The position numbers and the translations under genes are program-made. From Rhizobium sp. AAP43 (GTDB lineage Bacteria > Pseudomonadota > Alphaproteobacteria > Rhizobiales > Rhizobiaceae), in the NCBI RefSeq assembly GCF_001296045.1, contig NZ_LJHS01000044.1, positions 1 through 64,000 of the forward strand: a stretch of DNA of 64,000 bases. The letters run 5' to 3'. Under the pieces are notes generated by a model that was not told the DNA's origin, searched no databases, and saw only the letters and a list, made by a program, of their open reading frames with translations. Numbering within the stretch: the stretch's first letter is position 1; every line of letters begins with the position of its first letter. Positions 25,459-33,446 of this stretch are shown here, one piece after another.

Positions 25459-26604
25459 ATGCTTCTCGAAGAAAAACTGGGTTTGTCTGGTGGTCGTCCG
25501 ACCGGCTTCGACTACATGCGAATTATCCTGTCAATCTTGGTGGTGTGGATCCATACGGCCCGTGTGACAACGGGGAATGATTTGTTCATTTGGGAATCGG
25601 CTGCTCGGCCATTCCTGAAGTCTGTTTTGCCAATGTTCTTCATTCTGAGCGGTTTTCTAGTTGCCGGAAGCTTGGGGCGTGCGCGAACGCTGGTTTCGTT
25701 CCTCGGCAATCGCTTCATCCGCATCTATCCGGCTCTGGCGGTCGAAGTCTTCCTCTCGGCGCTTCTGCTGGGCGTCTTGTTCACCAGCCTTAGCCCAAGC
25801 GCCTACTTCACCGATCCGGAATTCTTCCGCTATCTGTTCAACGTCACCGGCCATATCCATTTCACGCTGCCCGGCGTGTTCGAAACCAATCCGGACGGCG
25901 GAACCGCCAATATCCAGCTCTGGACGGTGCCTTACGAACTCGAATGCTACGCCGCGATTGCCATCCTCTTTCTGGTTGGTGTGGTGCGTTATCGCATTCT
26001 CTCGATTGCGGCGGTCGTTGGCTGCACGATTACCTATGGGCTGATCCGCTACGCCAAGCACGGTCCGGAATGGGCGAGTTTTCCGACTGTCATGTCGGGC
26101 AACCTCCTGATCTGCGGTTTCCTGCTTGGCGTCGTCTTCTATCTGTATCGCGATCGCATCCTCTGGGATCGACGCCTTTTCGGCCTATCCTGTGCGTCAG
26201 TGCTGTTCAGCTACTGGTACACCTCAATCGGCGATTTTCTGGCTCTACCGGGGCTTGGCTACATCACCGTTTTCCTCGGGCTCTGTTCGCCGCGCAAGAT
26301 CGGCATTCTCAAGGGCGCCGACTATTCCTACGGTATCTTTCTCTATGGATACCCGATCCAGCAGGCGCTCTATGCACTCGGACCCGCTGGGCAGAACTGG
26401 TTCGTCAATGGCCTGCTTGCCACCGTTTTGGCCGCCGGTTTTGCTGCCATGTCTTGGCATTTCGTCGAGAAGCCAGCCTTGAAGCTGAGAAGGGTTGTGA
26501 TGGCGTTGGAAGAGCGCTGGCTCGAGCTGTCCGGGCGTTTGCGGTTTCGGCGCAGGCTCGGTCTTCCGGGTGCCGCGCCCTCCGCAACAGTGGCCGTGAA
26601 ATGA
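25459..26604 (+). CDS. Acyltransferase 3 family O-acyltransferase
   Basis: 381-residue inner-membrane O-acyltransferase of the acyltransferase-3 (OafA/ExoZ-like) family, adding acetyl or similar groups to sugars. About ten hydrophobic segments; typical motifs are F-D-Y-M-R-I-I-L-S-I-L-V-V-W-I-H with the functional His near residue 33, F-F-I-L-S-G-F-L-V, R-F-I-R-I-Y-P, and W-T-V-P-Y-E-L-E-C-Y. It ends with a basic cytoplasmic tail. It sits at the edge of the exopolysaccharide locus and is convergent with a glycosyltransferase gene, so decoration of that polymer is likely. A bidirectional terminator follows. Confidence 0.88.
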   Translation: MLLEEKLGLSGGRPTGFDYMRIILSILVVWIHTARVTTGNDLFIWESAARPFLKSVLPMFFILSGFLVAGSLGRARTLVSFLGNRFIRIYPALAVEVFLSALLLGVLFTSLSPSAYFTDPEFFRYLFNVTGHIHFTLPGVFETNPDGGTANIQLWTVPYELECYAAIAILFLVGVVRYRILSIAAVVGCTITYGLIRYAKHGPEWASFPTVMSGNLLICGFLLGVVFYLYRDRILWDRRLFGLSCASVLFSYWYTSIGDFLALPGLGYITVFLGLCSPRKIGILKGADYSYGIFLYGYPIQQALYALGPAGQNWFVNGLLATVLAAGFAAMSWHFVEKPALKLRRVVMALEERWLELSGRLRFRRRLGLPGAAPSATVAVK

Positions 26605-26694
26605 GGGGCTGGCGTCGCTGAAGATGTTGGGCAGGCATGATAATTCCCGATGAGCGCGACCCGGTTTGGGCCGTGATCACCTCTGGGAGTTGAG

Positions 26695-26724
26695 AACGCG
26701 CTCTATGATGAAATAGAGCGCGTT
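26695..26724. terminator. Bidirectional terminator
   Basis: Perfect 12-bp inverted repeat AACGCGCTCTAT / ATAGAGCGCGTT with a 6-base loop, between the convergent acyltransferase and glycosyltransferase genes. Confidence 0.8.
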
Positions 26725-26729
26725 TGGTG

Positions 26730-27734
26730 TTACATTGACTGGTCCCATCCCCCGCCATCGATCAGTCCGTTGTCGAAAAGATCGCGCCAGCCGGTATAAG
26801 GCTGGCTTTCCGCGCCGAGAAAGACTTCATTCCCCGCACCGGCTGTATAGGCCGCATACTCTGCTGTATGTTCGGACAGGTTGGACTGGTCCGTGACCTT
26901 CTCGACAAAGGTCGACAGAAACTTGAAATGCAAGAGAGCGCCGGTCACTGGCGGGATGCCGACGGGATCGGACAGGTTGAGGGCGAGAGGCCAGATCTGG
27001 TGTGACGATTTTAGATAGAGCCGTTCGCCGCAGACATGCACGAGCGGGATCTTGTTCAGCGCCGGCCCATCCCAGAGGCGTTCACGAAAATAGATCCGAC
27101 CGCGCACGCCCCCCTTGATCCAGGTTGTATTTTCGCGTGGATCATGATGGCGAACATAGCCGGAGCGATCGAAAAGCGGGCAGATATCGAGGGGGTCGCG
27201 ACCAGGTTCGCAGACATTGTCTGACAGTCGTCCGCGGCCGTACATATCGACCATGATTGCCCGGAGTGACCGAAGTCCGTGCCGGGCAAGATGGGCCGTC
27301 AGGTCGCTGATCCCACGGCGGTCGTCATGTGGAAAGACGAGGAACTCGTCCGCATCCACATAAAGCACCCATTTTTCGCGGCAGAGGCGGTTGATCACCT
27401 CATTTACCCAGTCATTGCCGAAGCGGGCCGCCTTGTAGGAGCCGGTTGCCGACACAACCGAGATGTCGGCCTGCCCAGCCAGAATATCGGCCGTGCTGTC
27501 GCTCGACTGGTTGTCGATAAAGATGAAATGCTCGAAGCCGAGCCGCCGGTAGTAGTCGAGAAAGAAGGCCAGACGGTGCCCCTCATTGCGGACCACGCAA
27601 ACCACGACATGCTGCGCGGCAGATAAGGCCGCCTCGTTCAGCGTATAGCGCAGCTGGCGCGATTTGATCAGGCGGCGAAGCCGGGCCTTGGAATAATGCA
27701 GGGCGCTTGCGGTTGCCGGTGAGGCAAATGTCAT
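26730..27734 (-). CDS. Glycosyltransferase (family 2-like, Glyco_tranf_2_4 type)
   Basis: 334-residue cytoplasmic glycosyltransferase. The N-terminal nucleotide-sugar domain begins HVVVCVVRNEGHRLAFFLDYYRRLGFEHFIFIDN (about 42-75, cited in two parts here as VVVCVVRNEG and HFIFIDNQSSD). The metal-binding D-A-D-E-F motif is near residue 127. The type is common in capsule and exopolysaccharide loci. Start at 27734 has GGAGG 9 bases upstream; an ATG five codons earlier overlaps that ribosome site and is rejected. It follows the GT8 gene by 117 bases on the same strand and probably adds a sugar to the same polymer. Confidence 0.87.
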   Translation of the reverse strand: MTFASPATASALHYSKARLRRLIKSRQLRYTLNEAALSAAQHVVVCVVRNEGHRLAFFLDYYRRLGFEHFIFIDNQSSDSTADILAGQADISVVSATGSYKAARFGNDWVNEVINRLCREKWVLYVDADEFLVFPHDDRRGISDLTAHLARHGLRSLRAIMVDMYGRGRLSDNVCEPGRDPLDICPLFDRSGYVRHHDPRENTTWIKGGVRGRIYFRERLWDGPALNKIPLVHVCGERLYLKSSHQIWPLALNLSDPVGIPPVTGALLHFKFLSTFVEKVTDQSNLSEHTAEYAAYTAGAGNEVFLGAESQPYTGWRDLFDNGLIDGGGWDQSM

Positions 27735-27851
27735 GCTGTGCGCCTCCATTCTGGCCTGAGAGGATCGCTGTTGCGACCCTTGGTCCTCGGGCGGTTCCGG
27801 GGCAAGAAGGATGTAGCTCTGTCTGTCACGCGGATTTTCCCAGTTGGCGGC

Positions 27852-28844
27852 TCAAGCGGGGTAATTTCCGGTCAAGGCATACTCAAGTGGATTGCGTTTG
27901 CGTCCGCCTGCAAGTGCATGAAGCGTCCGCTCCCGCATCGACCGCAACGTATAGACGAGCTTGCGCTCGAGTGAGATGCCACGATAGAGGCGGGCGAAAA
28001 GCGGGTCTTCACGCCGCAGTTCGCGATAGATCCTGCTCTCGGCATCCGTCCAGGGAAAGTAGGTTCCATGCCATGGCTTCGGATGCGCCATGTAATGCAC
28101 AATGCTGAGCGAGCGCATGTCGACCATGTGCAGGAACTGCTTGGGGAAATTCCACTTGTTGGAAATCAGGATCAGCGACTGGCCGGCAACGTGATTGAGG
28201 GCGCCCTGGTCGTGTTTTCCATCGCAGGCCTCAGGATTGGTCAGGAACAGATTGAACGCCTCTTCGCCAATCCAGCCTTCCCGATTGAACTTCAACACGC
28301 CGGCGTTGAAATAATGGCTGTCCCTGCCATGCGCCAGAAGATCGCGCAGCGCCAGATAGTCGCGTGCGGCGTAGAACTTTCCTGGCGGCGCTACCAGTTT
28401 CTCAAGGTCTTCGAGCGGGCGGATGACCTGGGTGTCGCCGTCAAGGTAGATGATCTGTGTATAGTGTTTCGGTAATATTTGCGGGAGGATCAACTTCGCC
28501 ATGGTGCTGACGCTGATTCGACCCTGGAAATGCCCGAGATCCAGCCGTCCAAGTGAGCTCGCCAGCGCCTCAGAGACGTCGAGAAGGATCACGCCCTTTG
28601 CTGCCAGCAGTTCCCTCAGCGCCGCAAAATCAGTGATTGCCTCGGAGAGCAGGACGCAGATATCCGTGCTGTGAGAGCTTTGCTTGCGGGCCTGCAGCGC
28701 CGACATGATCGTCGGAAAGGCGTATTCCCCATCGGTCACATAGACCACACACTGAGTGTTGAGGGATTGCGCCGCTTCGGGCTTTGGGTTGCCCTGGGCC
28801 TCACCCTTGGTTGTGTTGCCATCATTGATTGCCTGGCGAACCAT
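27852..28844 (-). CDS. Glycosyltransferase family 8
   Basis: 330-residue retaining glycosyltransferase of family 8 (galactosyl/glucosyl transferases such as LPS RfaJ-type enzymes). It shows Y-V-T-D-G-E-Y near residue 36, the metal motif Y-L-D-G-D-T with Asp135 and Asp137, YFNAGVLKFN near 175, and H-D-Q-G-A-L-N near 224. GGGGA lies 6 bases before the ATG. It is the upstream gene of a probable two-gene operon with the next glycosyltransferase, within the exopolysaccharide locus. Donor and acceptor sugars cannot be read from sequence. Confidence 0.9.
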   Translation of the reverse strand: MVRQAINDGNTTKGEAQGNPKPEAAQSLNTQCVVYVTDGEYAFPTIMSALQARKQSSHSTDICVLLSEAITDFAALRELLAAKGVILLDVSEALASSLGRLDLGHFQGRISVSTMAKLILPQILPKHYTQIIYLDGDTQVIRPLEDLEKLVAPPGKFYAARDYLALRDLLAHGRDSHYFNAGVLKFNREGWIGEEAFNLFLTNPEACDGKHDQGALNHVAGQSLILISNKWNFPKQFLHMVDMRSLSIVHYMAHPKPWHGTYFPWTDAESRIYRELRREDPLFARLYRGISLERKLVYTLRSMRERTLHALAGGRKRNPLEYALTGNYPA

Positions 28845-28968
28845 AAAATTTCCCCATTCCTGTTTTTACTGAATACTTAGCGAAGAAACGCATTACTATG
28901 CTGCTGACGCAGGTATTTTTCTTGATTCGTATTGGTGTCCGACGGGACATTGCTCCAGGGAGCGGATC

Positions 28969-29289
28969 ATGGGCAGAGGTAACGTCGGAATGTCGAGCGC
29001 CGCACTTCTGGTTTTCGCAGTGTCTTCCCTTGCCGGTACGGTGCTTCGTGCCTGGGCCTTTGCACTGACATCCCTGGGAGTCGTCCTTGCCGTCCTTGTT
29101 GTGCTCCTCTTTCAGGGCGAGCCTCTGTTCCGCAGTCTGATCCTCGGCCTGAAGTTGCTGGTGCTCATGCAGACCAGTTATGTGCTGGGGCTTTTCGTCA
29201 GCCATTTTGTCAGCCAGATGGTCCGTCGCCGGAAAGGTCGCCCCCTGAGCGACAGGAGCCGCATGGGCGGCGAGCCGCCGCCTTCTTGA
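28969..29289 (+). CDS. Small two-pass membrane protein, ExoX/SyrA-like
   Basis: 106-residue protein with hydrophobic segments at about 8-48 (one or two helices) and 55-82, then a basic and polar tail (VRRRKGRPLSDRSR). GGGAG lies 7 bases before the ATG; a second ATG seven codons in is also usable. Its size, the MQTSYVLGLFV segment and its place inside an exopolysaccharide locus recall small rhizobial repressors of exopolysaccharide production (ExoX, SyrA), but this is an inference from general resemblance. It is divergent from the GT8 gene and lies opposite to the surrounding minus-strand genes. Confidence 0.6.
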   Translation: MGRGNVGMSSAALLVFAVSSLAGTVLRAWAFALTSLGVVLAVLVVLLFQGEPLFRSLILGLKLLVLMQTSYVLGLFVSHFVSQMVRRRKGRPLSDRSRMGGEPPPS

Positions 29290-29476
29290 ACGGGTCGAGA
29301 CATCAACCCCTTCATAGGCCATGACGGAATGAACACGCTTCTGACGGAGGCGTTTGGTTTGCTCTCCGGTATCGCCTGCAAGCGCAGCGGAAACAGCACG
29401 CGCATATGGCGACTGTCGGGCCCGCGATACCGGCGCAAAACGGCTTGCCACACCCCATCCGGGCGCACAGGTCCTG

Positions 29477-30925
29477 TCAGACAAGACGGACTCCTTCCGG
29501 AAAGGCGGCCGGTCCTGCATCGTCGGATGCGAGCACAGCCTGACTGGTCCTCGCCCTCGGCGCGCTGATGCCGGCTGCGAGCCCCGCGATCAGGCTGAAC
29601 AAGAGCCCGAGATCGGTGCTGGTGCCGGCCAAGGCGGCCGCGACTATCTGGCTTAGCGAAGACATGAGGGCGGCCATTCCGATGGCGAAATCGTAAGAGT
29701 GTTTCGAATCCAGTCGCCGTGTGGCGCGCAGAAGCCTGTAGAGGAAAAGCAGAAACAGCAAAGTTCCGATGATGCCGACATTCGACAGCAGCGCCACAAC
29801 GAAGCTTGATGCGCGCACGGAGCCCAAACCGGCCCCCATGCCGACGGTATCGAGGAAAGAAATCAGGGCAAGTGTGTTCCAGGCGGTCCGCTCCTCTCCC
29901 GATTGGGAACCGAGCTTGTTGGAAAAGGCTTCGACGCCAACATCTGTAATCATCTGCCAGATCGCAGGCATCAGCATCAGTCCCAGCAAGAGGCATGGCA
30001 GGACAAGAACGAACAGCAGCAGGAATGTGGCATGCGACGTGCGTGCACGGCCTCGCCAGACCCGGACAAGGCAAAACAGCACGCAGACGGCTGTCATGAC
30101 CGCGCCCGCGGCATAGGCCGTGGTTGATGTGCACAGCAGAAGGGAGATGCCCGTCACGCAGGTGATCGGTCCAAGCCAACGCACGGGATAGCGCTCGAGC
30201 CAGAGGATGAGCGTGAAGACGAAGAGGGAGAGCGCGATGGCGCCAAAGGAACTTGCTTCAGGAAACGATCCGACGATGCGCTTGAACCCGGCAAATGTGT
30301 CCGTCGTATGCATGGTGTAGTTGGCATTGCGAATGACATCCAGCGCCTGCGGCACGCCTGCGTAATAGGTGGTGACATCAAGCAGCGCGAAGAGGCAGCA
30401 GGTCGCAGCCGTCGCGATCACTGCATGGGTCAGAAAGCGTGCGTGGCCGTTGCGGGCCAGAGCCGCGACGATGGCGAAGCAGGCGAGATCTGCCAGCAGA
30501 TAGACAGATTGGGTGAAGTTCGATGAGCCGGGCCGAAGCGGCGAGGCGAGGGTCGACATCATGGAGTTCGCGCCGCGCGCAGAGGAATAGACGAGGCTTG
30601 CATCGGCAAAGATCCTCGGCAGAAAATAGGCGGTTGCGACAGAAAACATGATATAGGCGGCAAACCAGTAGCCTGGCCCGGGGTGAGCGAGGCTTGCCAG
30701 GCTCGCATGCAGATGCGCAGGCCGCACGGCAACACTGATGAACAGAAACAAGAGCAGCAAATGGCTGGGCTGCACACTATTGCCGCCGAGCGCCGGGAGC
30801 TGGATGGCCGCCGCCGCACCGAACAACAGTGACATGGCAAGGATCGCCGCGCTCCAGCGCGGCCCGAGATAGACCCCGACGGCGCCGAGCAGTATTGTCA
30901 GAAGACCGATGATTTCTAGCGACAC
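29477..30925 (-). CDS. Wzy/ExoQ-like polysaccharide polymerase
   Basis: 482-residue inner-membrane protein with about 11-12 hydrophobic segments and a long polar loop in the second half (about 325-365, containing GSQSGEERTAWNTL). This is the pattern of Wzy-type polymerases and O-antigen ligases that join lipid-linked repeat units in the periplasm. The gene follows exoF on the same strand, matching the exoY-exoF-exoQ content of rhizobial exopolysaccharide operons, which favours polymerase over ligase. Start is a GTG at 30925 with GGGAT about 9 bases upstream. The gap to exoF is 130 bases. Sequence divergence in this family makes the exact type uncertain. Confidence 0.8.
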   Translation of the reverse strand: MSLEIIGLLTILLGAVGVYLGPRWSAAILAMSLLFGAAAAIQLPALGGNSVQPSHLLLLFLFISVAVRPAHLHASLASLAHPGPGYWFAAYIMFSVATAYFLPRIFADASLVYSSARGANSMMSTLASPLRPGSSNFTQSVYLLADLACFAIVAALARNGHARFLTHAVIATAATCCLFALLDVTTYYAGVPQALDVIRNANYTMHTTDTFAGFKRIVGSFPEASSFGAIALSLFVFTLILWLERYPVRWLGPITCVTGISLLLCTSTTAYAAGAVMTAVCVLFCLVRVWRGRARTSHATFLLLFVLVLPCLLLGLMLMPAIWQMITDVGVEAFSNKLGSQSGEERTAWNTLALISFLDTVGMGAGLGSVRASSFVVALLSNVGIIGTLLFLLFLYRLLRATRRLDSKHSYDFAIGMAALMSSLSQIVAAALAGTSTDLGLLFSLIAGLAAGISAPRARTSQAVLASDDAGPAAFPEGVRLV

Positions 30926-31055
30926 GATGGCGATCCCGGCTTTGGCGGGGCGTAAAGAAGCGGCAGGGCATCAGCCCCGCCCGCCATTGGGCGAACGGGA
31001 TTCTGTGCCTTCGACTGAAATACGCAGACGTCCAAAAGGCTCACATTGGCATCCT

Positions 31056-32423
31056 TTACGGTCCGACCTGCAGCGTGCCGGGGGGCAGTATGCCAGCAGC
31101 TGTTGTGTCCAGCGCGATCTTTGCGTTATTGCCGGCTGGCATCAGGCTGGTTGACTTGCCAATGCCCTGGGCACCGGCCCGCGACGTGCTGATGCCGATC
31201 TCGACCAGATCATGCGGCACGAGCAAAGTCGCTTCGTCCCCTGGAATCACCGTTGTGCTGCCGTCGGCATTGCGGCGAATGATGCGGTAGGTTCTCTGTT
31301 CGCTCCTCGTTTCGTCTGCTGCCGCTTCCAGCTGTGCCAGCTGTTCGTTGTATCCGGCCTGTTGACCAAGGAGTTGCGCCACCTGCATTTCGATCGAGGC
31401 CCGCGACAGGGCTGCGTCGATCGTGTTGAGTTCCTGCTGGTTTTCCGCATTGCGCTGATAGACCAGGTTCGCCTTCTCGCGATCGCTTTCGCTCACCGCC
31501 TGGCGGGCCCGGGTAAGCGCGATCTCGAGGTCGAGAAGATTGCTCTGCAGGGTCGCAAGGTCACGGTCGATGGCCAGCTGGCGGCTGTTCGTGATTGCGC
31601 CCTTGGTCACCAGGCTGGTGGCCGTCTCCAGTTCCTTTCTCGCACGGTCGATCTGCTGTTTCTGGGACTTGATCTTGGCATCCAGAGACTGGATCTCCTG
31701 ACCATAAAGCGTCACCAGGTCGTCCGCTGCCGCGATCCGGCTAGACAGTTGGACCCGACGCAACTGCAGCAGGTTCAGTTCGTCTGCTTTCGCCGCTTCA
31801 ATATTGGCCGCGCCGACGAGTTCCGCCGGGATGTCGAAATCGTCGCGGCCCTCGATTTCTGCGGTCAGGCGCGCGCGGCGCAAGAGCAGTTCGCGCTGGC
31901 CGACAACGGCCGTGCGATAGGCGCCCGCTGCCTGGATCTGGTCCCGCAGCAGATAGGCATTGTCTCCGCGCGACCGCAGGAAGCCGCCGGCGACGCTGAC
32001 CGCCTTCATCGTCGTCATGCCGGCCTGGAAAGGATAGCGCCCCGGGCTCTGGACAGACCCGACAACGAAGATCGGGGCATGTTCCTCGACTTCGATGGCA
32101 ACGGAAGGCGGCGTTGGCAGACCGGCCCGCTCGGCGAGCGTCACGGCCAGGGTCTCGGCCAGTTCCTGGGTGGTCTTGCCGCTTGCTGGCACGGTGCCAA
32201 TGACGGGGACCGCGATTTCGCCCGCTTCGTTGATCGTGTAGACGCCTTCCAAGGCTTCCCAGCTGGCATAGCGTCCATCTGCAGAGCGCCATTCGACCAC
32301 GCGAAGCCGGATCTGGTCCTCAACGACGAGCCGTTGGCTTTCCGCCGCCGCAGGCGCGCTTGTAAAGAGGCTGGTGATGAGGGACAGGCCAAGGGCCAAA
32401 CGTGAGATCCGATGAACCATCAT
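31056..32423 (-). CDS. exoF: Polysaccharide export protein ExoF-like
   Basis: 455-residue periplasmic/outer-membrane export (OPX) protein. A signal peptide (1 to about 28, ending AAA) precedes a polysaccharide-export N-domain (about 32-105: YTINEAGEIAVPVIGTVPA) and a SLBB-like region (PIFVVGSVQSPGRYPFQAG). A long coiled coil follows (about 225-375: repeated L-D-A-K-I, ELETA, DLATLQSNLLDLEIALTRA). No lipobox Cys is seen, as in ExoF. AAGGA lies 8 bases before the first ATG. The stop of the upstream GT2 gene overlaps its start (ATGA), so they are co-translated. Confidence 0.9.
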   Translation of the reverse strand: MMVHRISRLALGLSLITSLFTSAPAAAESQRLVVEDQIRLRVVEWRSADGRYASWEALEGVYTINEAGEIAVPVIGTVPASGKTTQELAETLAVTLAERAGLPTPPSVAIEVEEHAPIFVVGSVQSPGRYPFQAGMTTMKAVSVAGGFLRSRGDNAYLLRDQIQAAGAYRTAVVGQRELLLRRARLTAEIEGRDDFDIPAELVGAANIEAAKADELNLLQLRRVQLSSRIAAADDLVTLYGQEIQSLDAKIKSQKQQIDRARKELETATSLVTKGAITNSRQLAIDRDLATLQSNLLDLEIALTRARQAVSESDREKANLVYQRNAENQQELNTIDAALSRASIEMQVAQLLGQQAGYNEQLAQLEAAADETRSEQRTYRIIRRNADGSTTVIPGDEATLLVPHDLVEIGISTSRAGAQGIGKSTSLMPAGNNAKIALDTTAAGILPPGTLQVGP

Positions 32424-33442
32424 GGTCGAGATCCTTGCGTTGCAGGTGAGGGGATTGGGCTTCGGGCACTCGGCTGCAGATCGATTTCAAGGATCCGTGC
32501 GGGATCGAGTCTGCGCCGAAGGAGATCGCCCATCGCCATGAGATTGCCGAGGAAGCGGCCACGGCGATCCACTTCCGTTGTCTTGAAGAGCGTGCCGATG
32601 AAATTGGCCGTGATGTTGCGCCCGATCTGTCGGAAACCACGCAGTGGTGAAAGCGTGCCCTTGCGCATCATCCGCCAGGGATTGGCGACTTGCGAATAAC
32701 CCAGCCGACGGCCCGGCTGGCGTCCGGAGCGAACCCCGAGATGCACACCAAGGGCACCGGGGACTTCGACGCAGCGGCCGTGACGGGCAAGTGCCCGGCT
32801 GAAATCAACGTCTTCGAGCCATCCATAGAGTGGCAGTGATTCGTCGAACCGGATGCCGTGATCGCGCGCTGTCGCAATCTTGACCGCCATGTTGCAACCA
32901 TAAGCGTTGTAGATATCGCGAACAGTGCCCGAAGCCGCCTGCGGTTCGCTGGTGTCGAGCCGAGAGACGGCCTCTGCAAGGCCGATCGCCGAACCGAGGA
33001 TGCCGTCGGCAATCACGCGACCCGTGGCAATCGCGATGTCCGGATCCGCAGCAAAGGCCTGCTGCATGCGAGCGGCAAACTGCGGATGAGGCACAAAATC
33101 ATCGTCAAAGAACAGCACGAGATCGGCCTTGTCGGCGCAGGCCGAGAGGATCGCGTTGCGCTGGCGTGTCAGCCCGCTGGGGCCTGTCAGCAATTGCACC
33201 CGATCGCATGCGGCAAGCCCTGCTGCATGGTCAAGCACGGGAACGCAGACAATGATCGGTATGTCCGGCATGGCAGGGGATAGCAGATAGGCGACGGTTG
33301 CCGCGAGCGTCTCCGCCCGGCCAGCCGAGGCAATACCGATCGCCAGGCGCGGAAGGGTGGCTTGCCCTTCCGTGCATTGCGGTCGTTCCTTGCTCTGCTC
33401 TACGTGCGCAAGTCGGCCGAGTTGCGATGGATACTGCGCCAT
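32420..33442 (-). CDS. Glycosyltransferase family 2
   Basis: 340-residue cytoplasmic or membrane-associated glycosyltransferase. The GT-A domain covers about 30-250, with I-G-I-A-S-A-G-R-A-E-T, the metal motif V-L-F-F-D-D-D-F near residue 115, and Y-G-W-L-E-D-V-D-F near 215 (the ED acceptor-side motif). A longer open frame exists upstream (to 33625) but is antisense-like, arginine/tryptophan-rich and overlaps the ExoP gene. The ATG at 33442 lies 4 bases after the ExoP stop with AGGACTGAGAGG before it. The 3' end overlaps exoF by 4 bases. Confidence 0.9.
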   Translation of the reverse strand: MAQYPSQLGRLAHVEQSKERPQCTEGQATLPRLAIGIASAGRAETLAATVAYLLSPAMPDIPIIVCVPVLDHAAGLAACDRVQLLTGPSGLTRQRNAILSACADKADLVLFFDDDFVPHPQFAARMQQAFAADPDIAIATGRVIADGILGSAIGLAEAVSRLDTSEPQAASGTVRDIYNAYGCNMAVKIATARDHGIRFDESLPLYGWLEDVDFSRALARHGRCVEVPGALGVHLGVRSGRQPGRRLGYSQVANPWRMMRKGTLSPLRGFRQIGRNITANFIGTLFKTTEVDRRGRFLGNLMAMGDLLRRRLDPARILEIDLQPSARSPIPSPATQGSRP

Positions 33443-33446
33443 CCTC

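Noticed and set aside
28822-29520. 232-codon minus-strand frame over the small membrane protein gene
   Set aside because: Gln/Lys/His-rich product lacking structure; the plus-strand frame has a ribosome site and membrane helices.
31212-32405. 397-codon plus-strand frame opposite exoF
   Set aside because: Antisense shadow; repeated RRRR/DRVE composition and no ribosome site.
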